Positions 35,901 through 44,079 of a DNA stretch of 46,542 nucleotides are shown one piece after another. Location of the stretch: contig JANWJE010000127.1 in the NCBI GenBank assembly GCA_025451995.1, positions 1-46,542 on the forward strand, in the 5' to 3' direction. Below the pieces are notes generated by a model. The model saw only the letters and a list, made by a program, of their open reading frames with translations. It ran no database searches and was not told where the DNA came from. Made by a program: the position numbers and the translations under genes. Each line of letters begins with the position of its first letter. Position 1 is the stretch's first letter. This DNA comes from Parachlamydiaceae bacterium (GTDB lineage: Bacteria; Chlamydiota; Chlamydiia; Chlamydiales; Parachlamydiaceae).

Positions 35901-37897
35901 GACACTCCCTTATTCAGGAAGTGCTTTTTTATCTTTTCTACATCCACAATAGATTGACAAATAATCAATGTCGCTCGATTCCGCTCTTGATGGCTAGGTG
36001 GTAACTGATCTTTTTGTGGGGGTTCATCTTTTAAACCATCATTCATCACATCTCCGTAAAGAGAATCCAGCCACTCCTCTTTTGTTGCACTTATCCATGG
36101 CGCTTTTTCTTGAAAATTATTTTTTCTAAATGAAGGAATTTTTAGAGTAGCTAATCCAAATAATTCTTGAAAAATCTTAGCCTCATTTTTTTCACCCAAA
36201 GTCCCAGAAAGTCCATAAATGGATGCATATCTATTCGTAAAGAGAGTGAAATTTGACATGAAACACTTGGTCAGAGTTTCTGTTTCCACACCAATTCCGC
36301 TTTTCATTTGTAAAAACTGATGCAAACCATCTTCCCATTGAACATCCTCTTCCCATTCTCCAGTATTGGCAAAATCAATTGGAGTAATCTTTTTAAGGAC
36401 TGAACACGCATGATATTCTCTATTATGACTATAGCAATAGGCATTGATAGAGCTATCAATCCAATATCGGATTCGATATTGAATGAATTCTTTTAAATGC
36501 TCAGGAATAAGAAAATGATGTTTACCTGAAAAAAATTCTTCTGTGTCTTTACTGACTTGTTCTCGAATTTCTTTCAAAAATGTCTCATACTCATTTAGTG
36601 ATTCAAATTTTTTATCCGCAATTTCTTGTATTTTTTTTGAAACAAGAATCCAGATATAATACAAAAGAGGCTTGACTGTAGACATTCCAGCTACGGAATC
36701 GCTAATTTGACATAACCAAGTCAGTTTGTCTAAAAGAGCACTATCTGCTTCATCAATAATGGCTATGCTTTTCTTTCGGTCTCTTCCATTAAAAATCTTG
36801 GCTCGAAAAAAATCGGCCCTTAAATTATCTCCTTCAAAACTAGCTGATGTTCCGTAAACAATACAATTTTTCTGATAACAAGATTTGGCCATCATTCCTT
36901 TACTTATTTCACAATTATGATCTGAATGAATACCGAATTCTTTTTGATAAAATTCTTGAAATTTTTTCAAGTCACGCTTTGCCAACGTAGATGATGAAGT
37001 GATAATATCGACTTCATGCCCTTTTTTGATTTGGATAATTGCGAGTGCTGCGATAATATAGGACTTTCCTTCTCCAGTTTTAACCTCTGCAAGAGTCCCG
37101 TATTGGTTGGGAGAATCGAGCATTGACAACAACGCCAATAACTGAGAATCGCGTAATTTATCGTGAAAAAAGCTCTCCATTTTTACGCAAATTTCTGCGA
37201 TCAAAGATATTGGAATTTTTTCTGAAAAATCATGAGAAAGGGTTTTTCCATTTTTTAAATCTTCTATCAAAAGACGGATATGAATCATTTGAGATTTCAA
37301 ATTCTGAATATTAGCACCAGGATTTTGAGAAGCGAACTCCAAACATAATTCATCCAGTGTTTTTTCTTTTCGAATGGATGAAAGAAAATGAGTGATATTA
37401 TCTTTTACGGTGCTAGCATCAACTTCTGGATTGAGCGAAATATATTCATGAAATAACTCTTCCAAATATTTTTCGAAAAAACCTTTATTTTTTTCTTCAA
37501 TATATGAAACAAATAGTTGATTAATTTTATTTAAAGTATTCTTATCTTGAATGGAAAGCGATTCAACAGAAGCGATGTTTTTTCCAATTTCGTTTAATTT
37601 TACTGTATGTTGTTTTAAAAGCTCATCGTAATTTTTTGCATAACACTCTTGAAAAAGAATTGAAATGATTTCTTCCGAAGAAGCTGAGGAGTTAATTTTT
37701 TTGGCTACTTTGATGAGTTCTCCTAATTTAAATAGCCCAGTCTTTGATAAGACATCTTTGATTTCTTCAAGATTTTTTTTGTAAATTTTATGAGTCAAGT
37801 CTTCAATAGCTTCTTTTTCTTTAATAAAAGAGGCAATATCTCTCAAAGATTCAAACTCAGAGTCTAATAAATAAGTTCTACTAATAGGGTTTAACAT
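32936..37897 (-). CDS. giant SecA-like ATPase with glycine-zipper membrane region and unknown C-terminus
   Basis: 1653 residues from ATG 37897, whose A is shared with the TGA of the upstream gene; an in-frame TTG at 37924 would add nine. A helical N-terminus (1-240) precedes a SecA-type motor: KLRDSQLLALLSML, Walker A KTGEGKS (273-279), SSTLAKRDLKKFQEFY, VYGTSASFEGDNLRADFF and DEAD box IAIIDEADSALLD (382-385). The second motor half has IIIATNLSGRGTDID (near 695), GGMHVIF and QDQGFGRTARKG. A helical repeat region follows. A long Gly/Ala-rich hydrophobic zone with zipper-like GGALGGGAAG and GAIGGGIGAG lies at about 1070-1270. A linker rich in Ser/Asn leads to a 260-residue globular C-terminal domain that I do not recognise. 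The cell's normal SecA is expected elsewhere. Motor plus membrane-inserting plus variable C-terminus suggests a secreted or surface-delivered protein (inference). Confidence 0.8.
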   Translation of the reverse strand: MLNPISRTYLLDSEFESLRDIASFIKEKEAIEDLTHKIYKKNLEEIKDVLSKTGLFKLGELIKVAKKINSSASSEEIISILFQECYAKNYDELLKQHTVKLNEIGKNIASVESLSIQDKNTLNKINQLFVSYIEEKNKGFFEKYLEELFHEYISLNPEVDASTVKDNITHFLSSIRKEKTLDELCLEFASQNPGANIQNLKSQMIHIRLLIEDLKNGKTLSHDFSEKIPISLIAEICVKMESFFHDKLRDSQLLALLSMLDSPNQYGTLAEVKTGEGKSYIIAALAIIQIKKGHEVDIITSSSTLAKRDLKKFQEFYQKEFGIHSDHNCEISKGMMAKSCYQKNCIVYGTSASFEGDNLRADFFRAKIFNGRDRKKSIAIIDEADSALLDKLTWLCQISDSVAGMSTVKPLLYYIWILVSKKIQEIADKKFESLNEYETFLKEIREQVSKDTEEFFSGKHHFLIPEHLKEFIQYRIRYWIDSSINAYCYSHNREYHACSVLKKITPIDFANTGEWEEDVQWEDGLHQFLQMKSGIGVETETLTKCFMSNFTLFTNRYASIYGLSGTLGEKNEAKIFQELFGLATLKIPSFRKNNFQEKAPWISATKEEWLDSLYGDVMNDGLKDEPPQKDQLPPSHQERNRATLIICQSIVDVEKIKKHFLNKGVSPSHIVTYTKGEEDKEKIRDATKAKIIIATNLSGRGTDIDASSIEENGGMHVIFSFLPLNKRIQDQGFGRTARKGLSGTGRLIIQTEEIESCHFVQEELSEGAPILTYDSIMEGQNQKEKNRLNHLFLEEKKCLIEKQQLFEEFKHLILHIHTEWKVSENLKKIEKNVLEIYTSYVLDTWAFFLDKVSKNLNQAEISHFHYEKNLEGMINKNDLYKMLYINATLDLDDPQILKAADAYYENRGEKIDLTAGFAWYNRTFIALKLDPSEIGIAKSYLNRAKKIFEEGEIFEKGLLKIQYELSPSEPKNSTQKTMEGTPTLRLILTMKALVEKNLEELDQLEKDNDKITVSFDNPYDLKEKPGDPNENKSENDEKGYTIPDDLMDEAIKLGLKGPLKLEGKGDLWKAILLAVACVIVAIAAIAAIALSGSTAAPLVAMLGGKFIFSIVTGGVLGAAFGGAVNAIKGAIKGDFSLNRFGKDVLIGAVTGAIGGGIGAGLTGLASPVLQTASVLTRVGINGGIGAVAGVGAAIPSYFINSAFQGKEITGEDFGKAVLSALLGGALGGGAAGLAPHLQTSLVSAIFSGKLGALCGNSAIQGVQLAMGDREKFDGFELLENILNHAARAGLMTFARNYAANQAKLNHKIVPLITKVNKEGSTQGKLAKLENVVNRGGTGPERERALKLLNQQLEKQGLPPKKIEDFDDEIQANVRQLEKNQNAFSRLSQSSGNQNQSYKNEPVRSNQKFPVTDKKPILSNITKETPSSKIEVDRNPKSQPSSLTIRGPNYQSLFKKDLEKWDKIAPNHIRAEKLDDRRVVMELKEDEISWQLHPKAISHKINGNVVRAECNLIPKNPDSSEYYFEIQAVNKGASGDCTLPMTRIALALLLKGKELLPNGASIIGVKAKNVMDETVSGEVLQALKNSLTGTKYQEEMEKFTLTPRIPRMMAEISNIIQEASLNSFITSVEEKDIYFTFKFPLRNLKLIHKKVLRS

Positions 37898-39600
37898 CAA
37901 TGTTCTATCCGAATAATTTCCCAACTGTCATTTTGATTATCAGTTCCTACATAATGATCGCCGTCTGAACTTCTGCTTTCAGATTCAAACATCCACCTTC
38001 CAGATCCATGTTGAAAAGCATAATGATTTCCCCCCAAAGAGTGCAAAGCCCATACCGAACGTCCTTGATGATTATGTTTACTGCTGGTCCCCGTCTCAAC
38101 CGCTTGTCCAGGATAATCTTCTCCAAATTCATATGTCAGTCTTCTTGGAGGAATTCCTGTGGTTGCTTCAAACATCCATTTTCCAGAATCTGCATGTTTG
38201 ATTGAAAAGCGACCATTATTTAATTGATGGAGTTTCCACTTAGATCGATTCATGTATCCCACTCCTCGGTCACTTGTTTGAACATAAGGATCTCCACTAT
38301 CTCTAATTCCAGATTCAAATAACCATCTACCGGAAGAATGTCGAATTCGAAATTGACCCTCATTCACATAACGGTAGTAATCATCCAAAATTCTCTCAAT
38401 CTTCTCGATTTGTCCTTCCCTTGTTTGTTTGATTTGTTGATCATAATTCGTTGTTTCTTTTGTAAGATTATCAAGGGTTGTTTGAGTTGCAATTTGAAAA
38501 GTCTCCTCATTCGTTTTTTCTTCTTGAAATGCGAGATTAAATTCTTGTGTGCTTTGCTGTTGAACGCTGTTCAATTGGTCGTTTGTCAACTGATGGAGTT
38601 GATCATTTCTCCCTCGGTAGATTTGAGTTAACCGTTGTTTGTAGTTTTCTAATCTATCTTCAAATTCTCTTAAAAATTGTTCTTTGGAGGTTTGATATTG
38701 ATTAAGTCTGTTATTGAGATTCTGTTGAATAGTCGCTAATTGTTTTACATATTCCTTTTTTACGTGTGTGAGCTGAGAAATAATCAATTTTTCTTTTTGA
38801 TCTAACTCTTCTTTATTTATAATACCTATTTCTTGAACATAATCTCGGTGAGCGTTAAAAAAGCTTTTGAGGTCAGATTGACATTCGTCTTGGAAAAGGT
38901 TTTCTCTCTCATCTAAAGTTCTTTGATAAACATTTAAATTTTCTCGATAATGTCCTTCAATATAGGTAATACGATCTTTGCAAAAGCGATCGTTTTGCTG
39001 AATGAGTTCTTTCAGATAAATTTCTTCGCTGTTCATAAGATCATTGACACAACTTGCCAATGTCTCATAATCGGCTCTTGTAGCATCGCGCTGAGCTTGC
39101 TTTTGTTTAACTTTATTCGAATAAAACTCAATTTGTTCTGCGCAGTAACTTTGTTTAGTTTTTAACGCTTCCTCAGTTTCACAGAGAACTGAAAGATGTT
39201 TCATGGATAATGATTTATTTCTCACCATTCTTTCTTTTTTTAACTTTAATTGAGATTCGACAAATTGAAGGTTGACTAATTCGTGTTTTTCACGAGATAA
39301 AAGATGATATGAAATTTGAGATTCCACCTCAAATCGTTCAGAAATAGGAGAAATGATTTTTAATTGCTCAAAAACTTTTTGAAATTGAATTCGTGTAATG
39401 TCTTGTTGGAGTGTTGTTATTTTTTCTTTGAGCGATGCGTTATCTCTATTTTCAAAAGAGAAATTGTTCTCATCTTTTGAATTCATTTCTGCTATCAATT
39501 GTTTAACTTTATCAAGTGCTATTTTAGTCCCTTTTTCAGTCCCTTTTTCTGCAAAATTGATACAATTAAAATTGAAATTAAATTTTTGGATACAAACCAT
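37897..39600 (-). CDS. long coiled-coil protein with C-terminal beta-repeat (trefoil-like) domain
   Basis: 567 residues. A short N-terminal region (MVCIQKFNFNFNCIN, then EKGTEKGTK) is followed by a nearly continuous coiled coil at about 20-400, rich in Q, E, N and K. The C-terminal 165 residues hold three related units: GQFRIRHSSGRWLFESG, GRFSIKHADSGKWMFEA and NHYAFQHGSGRWMFESE. A G-x-(F/Y)-x-(I/F)-x-H-x-SG(R/K)W(L/M)FE motif repeated three times fits a beta-trefoil (fascin/ricin-like) domain, often a carbohydrate or actin binder; this is inference. It is the first gene of the leftward operon and its TGA overlaps the ATG of the SecA-like gene. A gene at 44072 encodes a second coiled-coil protein in the mirrored operon. 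Confidence 0.75.
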   Translation of the reverse strand: MVCIQKFNFNFNCINFAEKGTEKGTKIALDKVKQLIAEMNSKDENNFSFENRDNASLKEKITTLQQDITRIQFQKVFEQLKIISPISERFEVESQISYHLLSREKHELVNLQFVESQLKLKKERMVRNKSLSMKHLSVLCETEEALKTKQSYCAEQIEFYSNKVKQKQAQRDATRADYETLASCVNDLMNSEEIYLKELIQQNDRFCKDRITYIEGHYRENLNVYQRTLDERENLFQDECQSDLKSFFNAHRDYVQEIGIINKEELDQKEKLIISQLTHVKKEYVKQLATIQQNLNNRLNQYQTSKEQFLREFEDRLENYKQRLTQIYRGRNDQLHQLTNDQLNSVQQQSTQEFNLAFQEEKTNEETFQIATQTTLDNLTKETTNYDQQIKQTREGQIEKIERILDDYYRYVNEGQFRIRHSSGRWLFESGIRDSGDPYVQTSDRGVGYMNRSKWKLHQLNNGRFSIKHADSGKWMFEATTGIPPRRLTYEFGEDYPGQAVETGTSSKHNHQGRSVWALHSLGGNHYAFQHGSGRWMFESESRSSDGDHYVGTDNQNDSWEIIRIEH

Positions 39601-39673
39601 ATCATTCTCATCCTATTTTTGTTTGAAAGGGCTCTATCAATTTAAATGCAGTTTTTATTTATATATCCGTTAT

Positions 39674-39829
39674 AGATTTTTTGTAAATATTTTTCAGAAT
39701 TAAAAATCTATATCAGATTTTTCAAAATCTTTTACTCTTATTTTTCGAGATAAATATGAAGAGTTATCAGGTTAATTAAAAATCTGATTTGGATTTGTAT
39801 GAAGAAAAAAAGATTTACGAAAAATCTGA
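39674..39829. promoter_or_regulatory. repeated AAAAATCTGA-type motifs in the divergent control region
   Basis: Between the two SecA-like operons the motif occurs as AGATTTTTT (39674-39682) and the inverted pair AAAAATCT-ATATC-AGATTTTT (39702-39722). It occurs again as AAAAATCTGA at 39778-39787 and 39820-39829, the last two exactly 42 bases apart, close to four helical turns. The recurrence suggests binding sites of one regulator that controls both directions. The region (39601-39873) has no gene; GGAGGG at 39865-39870 is the ribosome-binding site for 39874. Confidence 0.5.
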
Positions 39830-39873
39830 AAGAGATATAAAAATAAAGGAGAAATCCAAAATACGGAGGGATC

Positions 39874-40854
39874 ATGAATCAAATTACAAACCAACCCACA
39901 CAAGCTCAACCCACAGTGAGTCTTGAAGTGAAAAAGGAAATTTTAAAAGCAAAAATGGCACCGAAGATTATAACAGAAGCAACAAAACCAAAATTGGAGG
40001 CGCTGAAAACGGATCTATTCAAAATCACAGCGCCCTCAGTCCAGGCACCCGCATTGGAATTGTCAAAAATACAAGTGGTAAAAGCAAACTCACCAGCAGT
40101 TGAATTGCAAAAAATCGATATTTCAAATGACAAAATGACTTCACTCGAAGTGTCAAAAGTCAATGCGATTCAAATCCCCATATTAAAAACTGAAGCACCT
40201 AAAATGGAATCATTTAAAGTTGAAATACAACAAGCGACAATAGATAGAGTCGGTACAGCTCAAATGACACTGTCAAAAGTTGAGCCGCTTAAAGTTGAAA
40301 TGGAAAAAGTGGCAATAAATAAAGTCGATATCGCTCGAATTACACTACCAAAGACCGAACCACCTAAAGTTACCTTATCCCCAGTTCAATTTGAAAGAAC
40401 AAATCTTCCAACAGTCCCCCTTGTTCGTTATCATCCAGTTTCGCCTCCTTTTATTCCATACTTTCCTCCGCAACCACCATACATCTTTGAACATCGAATT
40501 TCAAAACCCCTATCTGTTAAACCGGATAGATGTGTGAAGTCTACTACCAGCTATGAATCCATCGAAAAGATCTCTAAGCAAGAATTAAGAGAAGCGCATG
40601 TCAAGCATTATCGTAAAAAAGAGAAAGAAAATTTTGAAGATTGCTGTCGCGAACCTTTTAAAGCTAAAATTTCATCAAAAGGAGAACTTCAATTTCAATC
40701 TAGTCCGACTCTCCATAAAGTGATTTCTGCAGCTGAATACTTCAAATTAGATCTAAAACGGGGAGAGAGATCTGAGTATATCAAATGTCGATGTGGATGT
40801 TCTATCTCATATAAACGAACCAAACATAATGAGATAAAATATAAAGTAAACTAA
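39874..40854 (+). CDS. valine/lysine repeat protein with Pro-rich hinge and Cys cluster
   Basis: 326 residues. Residues about 15-185 are degenerate short repeats of alternating hydrophobic and charged positions, with units such as APKMESFKVEIQQATIDRV, LSKVEPLKVEMEKVAINKV and LPKTEPPKVTLSPVQ, roughly 12-25 residues apart, resembling a beta-solenoid or extended stalk. A proline/aromatic hinge follows (VSPPFIPYFPPQPPYIF), then a basic globular part ending in YIKCRCGCSISYKR (C-x-C-x-C). There is no signal peptide. GGAGGG precedes the ATG. It is the first gene of the rightward operon, 9 bases before the SecA-like gene. The family is not recognised; a surface or delivery component is possible. Confidence 0.7.
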   Translation: MNQITNQPTQAQPTVSLEVKKEILKAKMAPKIITEATKPKLEALKTDLFKITAPSVQAPALELSKIQVVKANSPAVELQKIDISNDKMTSLEVSKVNAIQIPILKTEAPKMESFKVEIQQATIDRVGTAQMTLSKVEPLKVEMEKVAINKVDIARITLPKTEPPKVTLSPVQFERTNLPTVPLVRYHPVSPPFIPYFPPQPPYIFEHRISKPLSVKPDRCVKSTTSYESIEKISKQELREAHVKHYRKKEKENFEDCCREPFKAKISSKGELQFQSSPTLHKVISAAEYFKLDLKRGERSEYIKCRCGCSISYKRTKHNEIKYKVN

Positions 40855-40863
40855 GGAATTGTT

Positions 40864-43800
40864 ATGATAGAATCAATCAACCAATCTTCATATTCCCCCA
40901 ATCATCGAGAATCGCCTCCTCTTACAGATAGGGAGGCGATCGAAAAAATAAGCCGTTATTTAAAGGAATATCAGCCTTTTTTTAACGAAGAATTTATCGA
41001 TATTCAAAAAAAAATTCTGAAAAGATATCGATGGTCATTAGACATGGAGGAAACCATTCCCACTGTTGTTCTCAAAGGTCTCCATGCATTTGCCAATCAA
41101 AAGTCAGATAATATAAAAGAATTGATTGATTGGTCTGATTTAGTCTCTCATCCTCCTCCACTCTCTTTTTTTATAAAAAAATTTAACCTCTCAAACATGC
41201 CTGAATCAGGCAAATTGAAAATTTTTTTGGAAAGAATGGCTATTTTGATCCAAGAAAATCGTATCTATGTAGACAAAGATATAGAGGGATATGTACACAT
41301 TCTTATTCATCATCAACATGAATTGCAAATATCCGATATTGCTCCTCTGGTTAATTATTTATCATATACGGACTTTGTCCAATTTCCAATTGTGATAAAA
41401 GAAGCTTTGAAAATAAAAGGAATGCAAGGAGCTAACTTTTTAAAGCTCTTTTTCTCGCTCGCAAATGATTTTCCATTCAATAATATTCACGTCGAAGAAG
41501 CGATGGAAATTTTTTTTCTCAATGAATCCACATTTCTTGATTCCATCTTTTCGGAACAATTATTTCATTTATTGGTAGATAAAAAAAATCATTCTTTCAT
41601 AGGAAAAATTTTTAATAAATTTATAGATGAAACGCTATTACAGCATCGCATTGTTATTGTTTTGAAAAAGATCATTGAAAATGAAGATTTTAGATTTTTT
41701 AATCTTATAAATCTTATTACTAAGTCCCGTCGTTTGGTCACGCTTTTCTTTCAAAAACAATCTTTATCTGCTAAAGAAATAGAAACATTAATCACAATGG
41801 TATCCGCAGCTTATGGCCTTTCGTCCGTTAAAGAAGAGTTAAATATTCATCTTTTCAATCCTATTTTTTACGATCACATAGAAGAATTTTCTCATGTTAC
41901 CGAAGAGGAAATTCAAGATGATCTTCTTTCAATTTTTTTTAATATTATAAAAAGAAGTGATCCAGAAGATCATTGCGAAGAGATGTTTAAACGAGTTTCG
42001 CAACTTTTCAAACTTTTGATCAGTCGTTTTTATAGCGCAGAAATTTTTGATGGTAAATCTCGAGAATTTTTGAAACATTTTTTGAACCAATTCAAACAAA
42101 TGACAGCCATTGAAGGTTGTTTTAAACAAAAACTCATTTTAATTGAGAGAGTTATTAATCCCTCTTTAGATTTAAAATTGGAATATATTGGAAGACTTTC
42201 TCGAAAAGGGAATTTAAATATTTTGTATAAAAATATTGAAAAAACTTTTGAAGGAATTGTATCAATTGAAGATTTAGAAATAAAAGTATCTCGTTTTGAA
42301 AATTCATTCCTTCATCAATTGTTTGCACAAGTGTATTCAGATGATGATTTTAAAGATTGGTTTAGCAATGAAAATCCACATATTCAACAAGAAAAAATAA
42401 AAAACATTTTAGCAAATATGGAAAAAAAGAGAAAAGTAATTGAGGAAACCTATATAGACATTCTTAAAGAAAATAGTTTTGAATACATTCATAACAACCA
42501 AATAGGAGCTTTATCCACATTAGAAACTCAAATAGAATATTCAAATGTTTTTTTGAAATTAGGAACTGGACAAGGTAAATCTTTCATTGCAGAAATGGCC
42601 GCTATTGATTTGCTCAGTAAAGCAAATCCTCCCAATCGAGTATTTATTTTTACGAGCTATGATCATTTAGCTAAACGGGATTATGAAAATATGAAATTTT
42701 TGTCTTCATCATCGAAATTTCCTTCTTACTATCTCTCAGGAAAAAACAGCTTTTCTGTAATTAAAGATGAAATAAAGTCTGCTAAAATCATTCATCTAGA
42801 TAGCGAAATATTTCAATCATTCCTCACCGCAAGCATTGGAGAAATTTTAAATGGAAAAGGTCATTTTTCTGAATTAATGGAGATTTTTTTCTCACAAGAA
42901 CACAATGCCGTTATTTTAGATGAAGGAGATTTAATGATTCTCGATGATCCAAAACATGAACACCTCTATTCTTTTTCAGAAATTTTTGGACAAGAGTCGA
43001 TTGATATGGACACGCAAAAAGAACAATTTGTAGACCTTTTAGGGGAAAAAATTGTAGATGACTTAAATCAATTTTTTCCCGGTTGTTTTAATCAATGGTA
43101 TTCTCAAATGACTGAATTTAAGCATGGTAAAAGCTCAACTACTTATGTGGCTAGTGGGAAAACAACAACTTTTGCGGGTTCTTTTTCACATCGAATTCAA
43201 CAAGGTATTTATCAATTTTCCCCTTTATTATTTAATTTTTCAGCTTATGTTCGGTCCTTTGGAAGAGTTTTATTTCTTTCTGGAAGTATTAATAAAGAAA
43301 ATATAAATGCTTTTGATCGATATTTTACAAATAAAAAGGAAAACTTCTACGCCACTATTCCGTTCTTTTTTGGATCCGATAACAGGTGCCACCATTTAAT
43401 GGAGAGGAAAAAGCTACAGAAATTAGATCTCGAGCAATGGTATGATAAAATTGCAGAAGATGTAGCAGAAGCACAAGAAAGAGGACAGCCTGTGCTTCTC
43501 TTTGGAGCCTCTATTGAAACGCTAGAAAATATAAAAGAAAAACTCAAAAAAAAAGGAGAAAAATATCATAAATATTGGACTACAATTTTTAATGAGGAAA
43601 CTCTCAATTCAAACTTTAAGCTGATAGGAAAACCCGATACTCTGGCTTTTGCAACAACAATTGCTGGAAGAGGAATCGATGTGAAAATCTCTCAAGAAAT
43701 AGAGTTAGGATTACATGTAATCGTCACAGAGCTTCCTGAAAACAACAATGAACGGCTATTAGAACAAATGATTGGGCGTACGGCAAGATTAGATCGAAAA

Positions 43801-44079
43801 GGGAGCGTGTCAATGATTGTAAAAGAAAATTTGGACGAATTTTATAATATTGCCAACAACAAAAGAAAAATATCCATTGTCAATGAAGACTTAATATCTC
43901 GCGATTATGCATTGAAACTTTTAACTCATTTTTTTAATCAAGAAAAACAATTGAACCCAATTCTCGTGAAACGATGGCTTATCCTGCTTCAGTTAATCTC
44001 TTATCGATTGGTCGACCTTTCAAATAAACAACTCTTTGAGAAAGCAATCCAATTTGTTGGAGTTTCAGAAAATGAATGA
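40864..44079 (+). CDS. SecA-like ATPase (second copy)
   Basis: 1071 residues. An unrecognised helical region (1-540) precedes a SecA-type motor. Walker A is LGTGQGKSF (near 566-573), then FTSYDHLAKRDYENMKFL. The DEAD box has become VILDEGDLMILDD (near 683-690). The second half is FATTIAGRGIDVK (near 931-943), GLHVIVTELPENNNERLLEQ and MIGRTARLDRKG. The order of motifs is that of SecA, and most closely parallels the copy at 32936, but the DEGD variant, missing TGEGKT and short C-terminus set it apart. It has no zinc-binding tail or glycine-zipper region. It lies 9 bases after the repeat protein and overlaps the coiled-coil gene by 8 bases (ATGAATGA). Whether the DEGD motor still hydrolyses ATP cannot be told, although the two acidic residues needed are present. 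Confidence 0.75.
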   Translation: MIESINQSSYSPNHRESPPLTDREAIEKISRYLKEYQPFFNEEFIDIQKKILKRYRWSLDMEETIPTVVLKGLHAFANQKSDNIKELIDWSDLVSHPPPLSFFIKKFNLSNMPESGKLKIFLERMAILIQENRIYVDKDIEGYVHILIHHQHELQISDIAPLVNYLSYTDFVQFPIVIKEALKIKGMQGANFLKLFFSLANDFPFNNIHVEEAMEIFFLNESTFLDSIFSEQLFHLLVDKKNHSFIGKIFNKFIDETLLQHRIVIVLKKIIENEDFRFFNLINLITKSRRLVTLFFQKQSLSAKEIETLITMVSAAYGLSSVKEELNIHLFNPIFYDHIEEFSHVTEEEIQDDLLSIFFNIIKRSDPEDHCEEMFKRVSQLFKLLISRFYSAEIFDGKSREFLKHFLNQFKQMTAIEGCFKQKLILIERVINPSLDLKLEYIGRLSRKGNLNILYKNIEKTFEGIVSIEDLEIKVSRFENSFLHQLFAQVYSDDDFKDWFSNENPHIQQEKIKNILANMEKKRKVIEETYIDILKENSFEYIHNNQIGALSTLETQIEYSNVFLKLGTGQGKSFIAEMAAIDLLSKANPPNRVFIFTSYDHLAKRDYENMKFLSSSSKFPSYYLSGKNSFSVIKDEIKSAKIIHLDSEIFQSFLTASIGEILNGKGHFSELMEIFFSQEHNAVILDEGDLMILDDPKHEHLYSFSEIFGQESIDMDTQKEQFVDLLGEKIVDDLNQFFPGCFNQWYSQMTEFKHGKSSTTYVASGKTTTFAGSFSHRIQQGIYQFSPLLFNFSAYVRSFGRVLFLSGSINKENINAFDRYFTNKKENFYATIPFFFGSDNRCHHLMERKKLQKLDLEQWYDKIAEDVAEAQERGQPVLLFGASIETLENIKEKLKKKGEKYHKYWTTIFNEETLNSNFKLIGKPDTLAFATTIAGRGIDVKISQEIELGLHVIVTELPENNNERLLEQMIGRTARLDRKGSVSMIVKENLDEFYNIANNKRKISIVNEDLISRDYALKLLTHFFNQEKQLNPILVKRWLILLQLISYRLVDLSNKQLFEKAIQFVGVSENE

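Noticed and set aside
32936-37897. Annotation as the housekeeping SecA translocase
   Set aside because: The length is nearly double, the DEAD surroundings are divergent, and glycine-zipper and extra C-terminal domains are present. It is a SecA-like paralogue.
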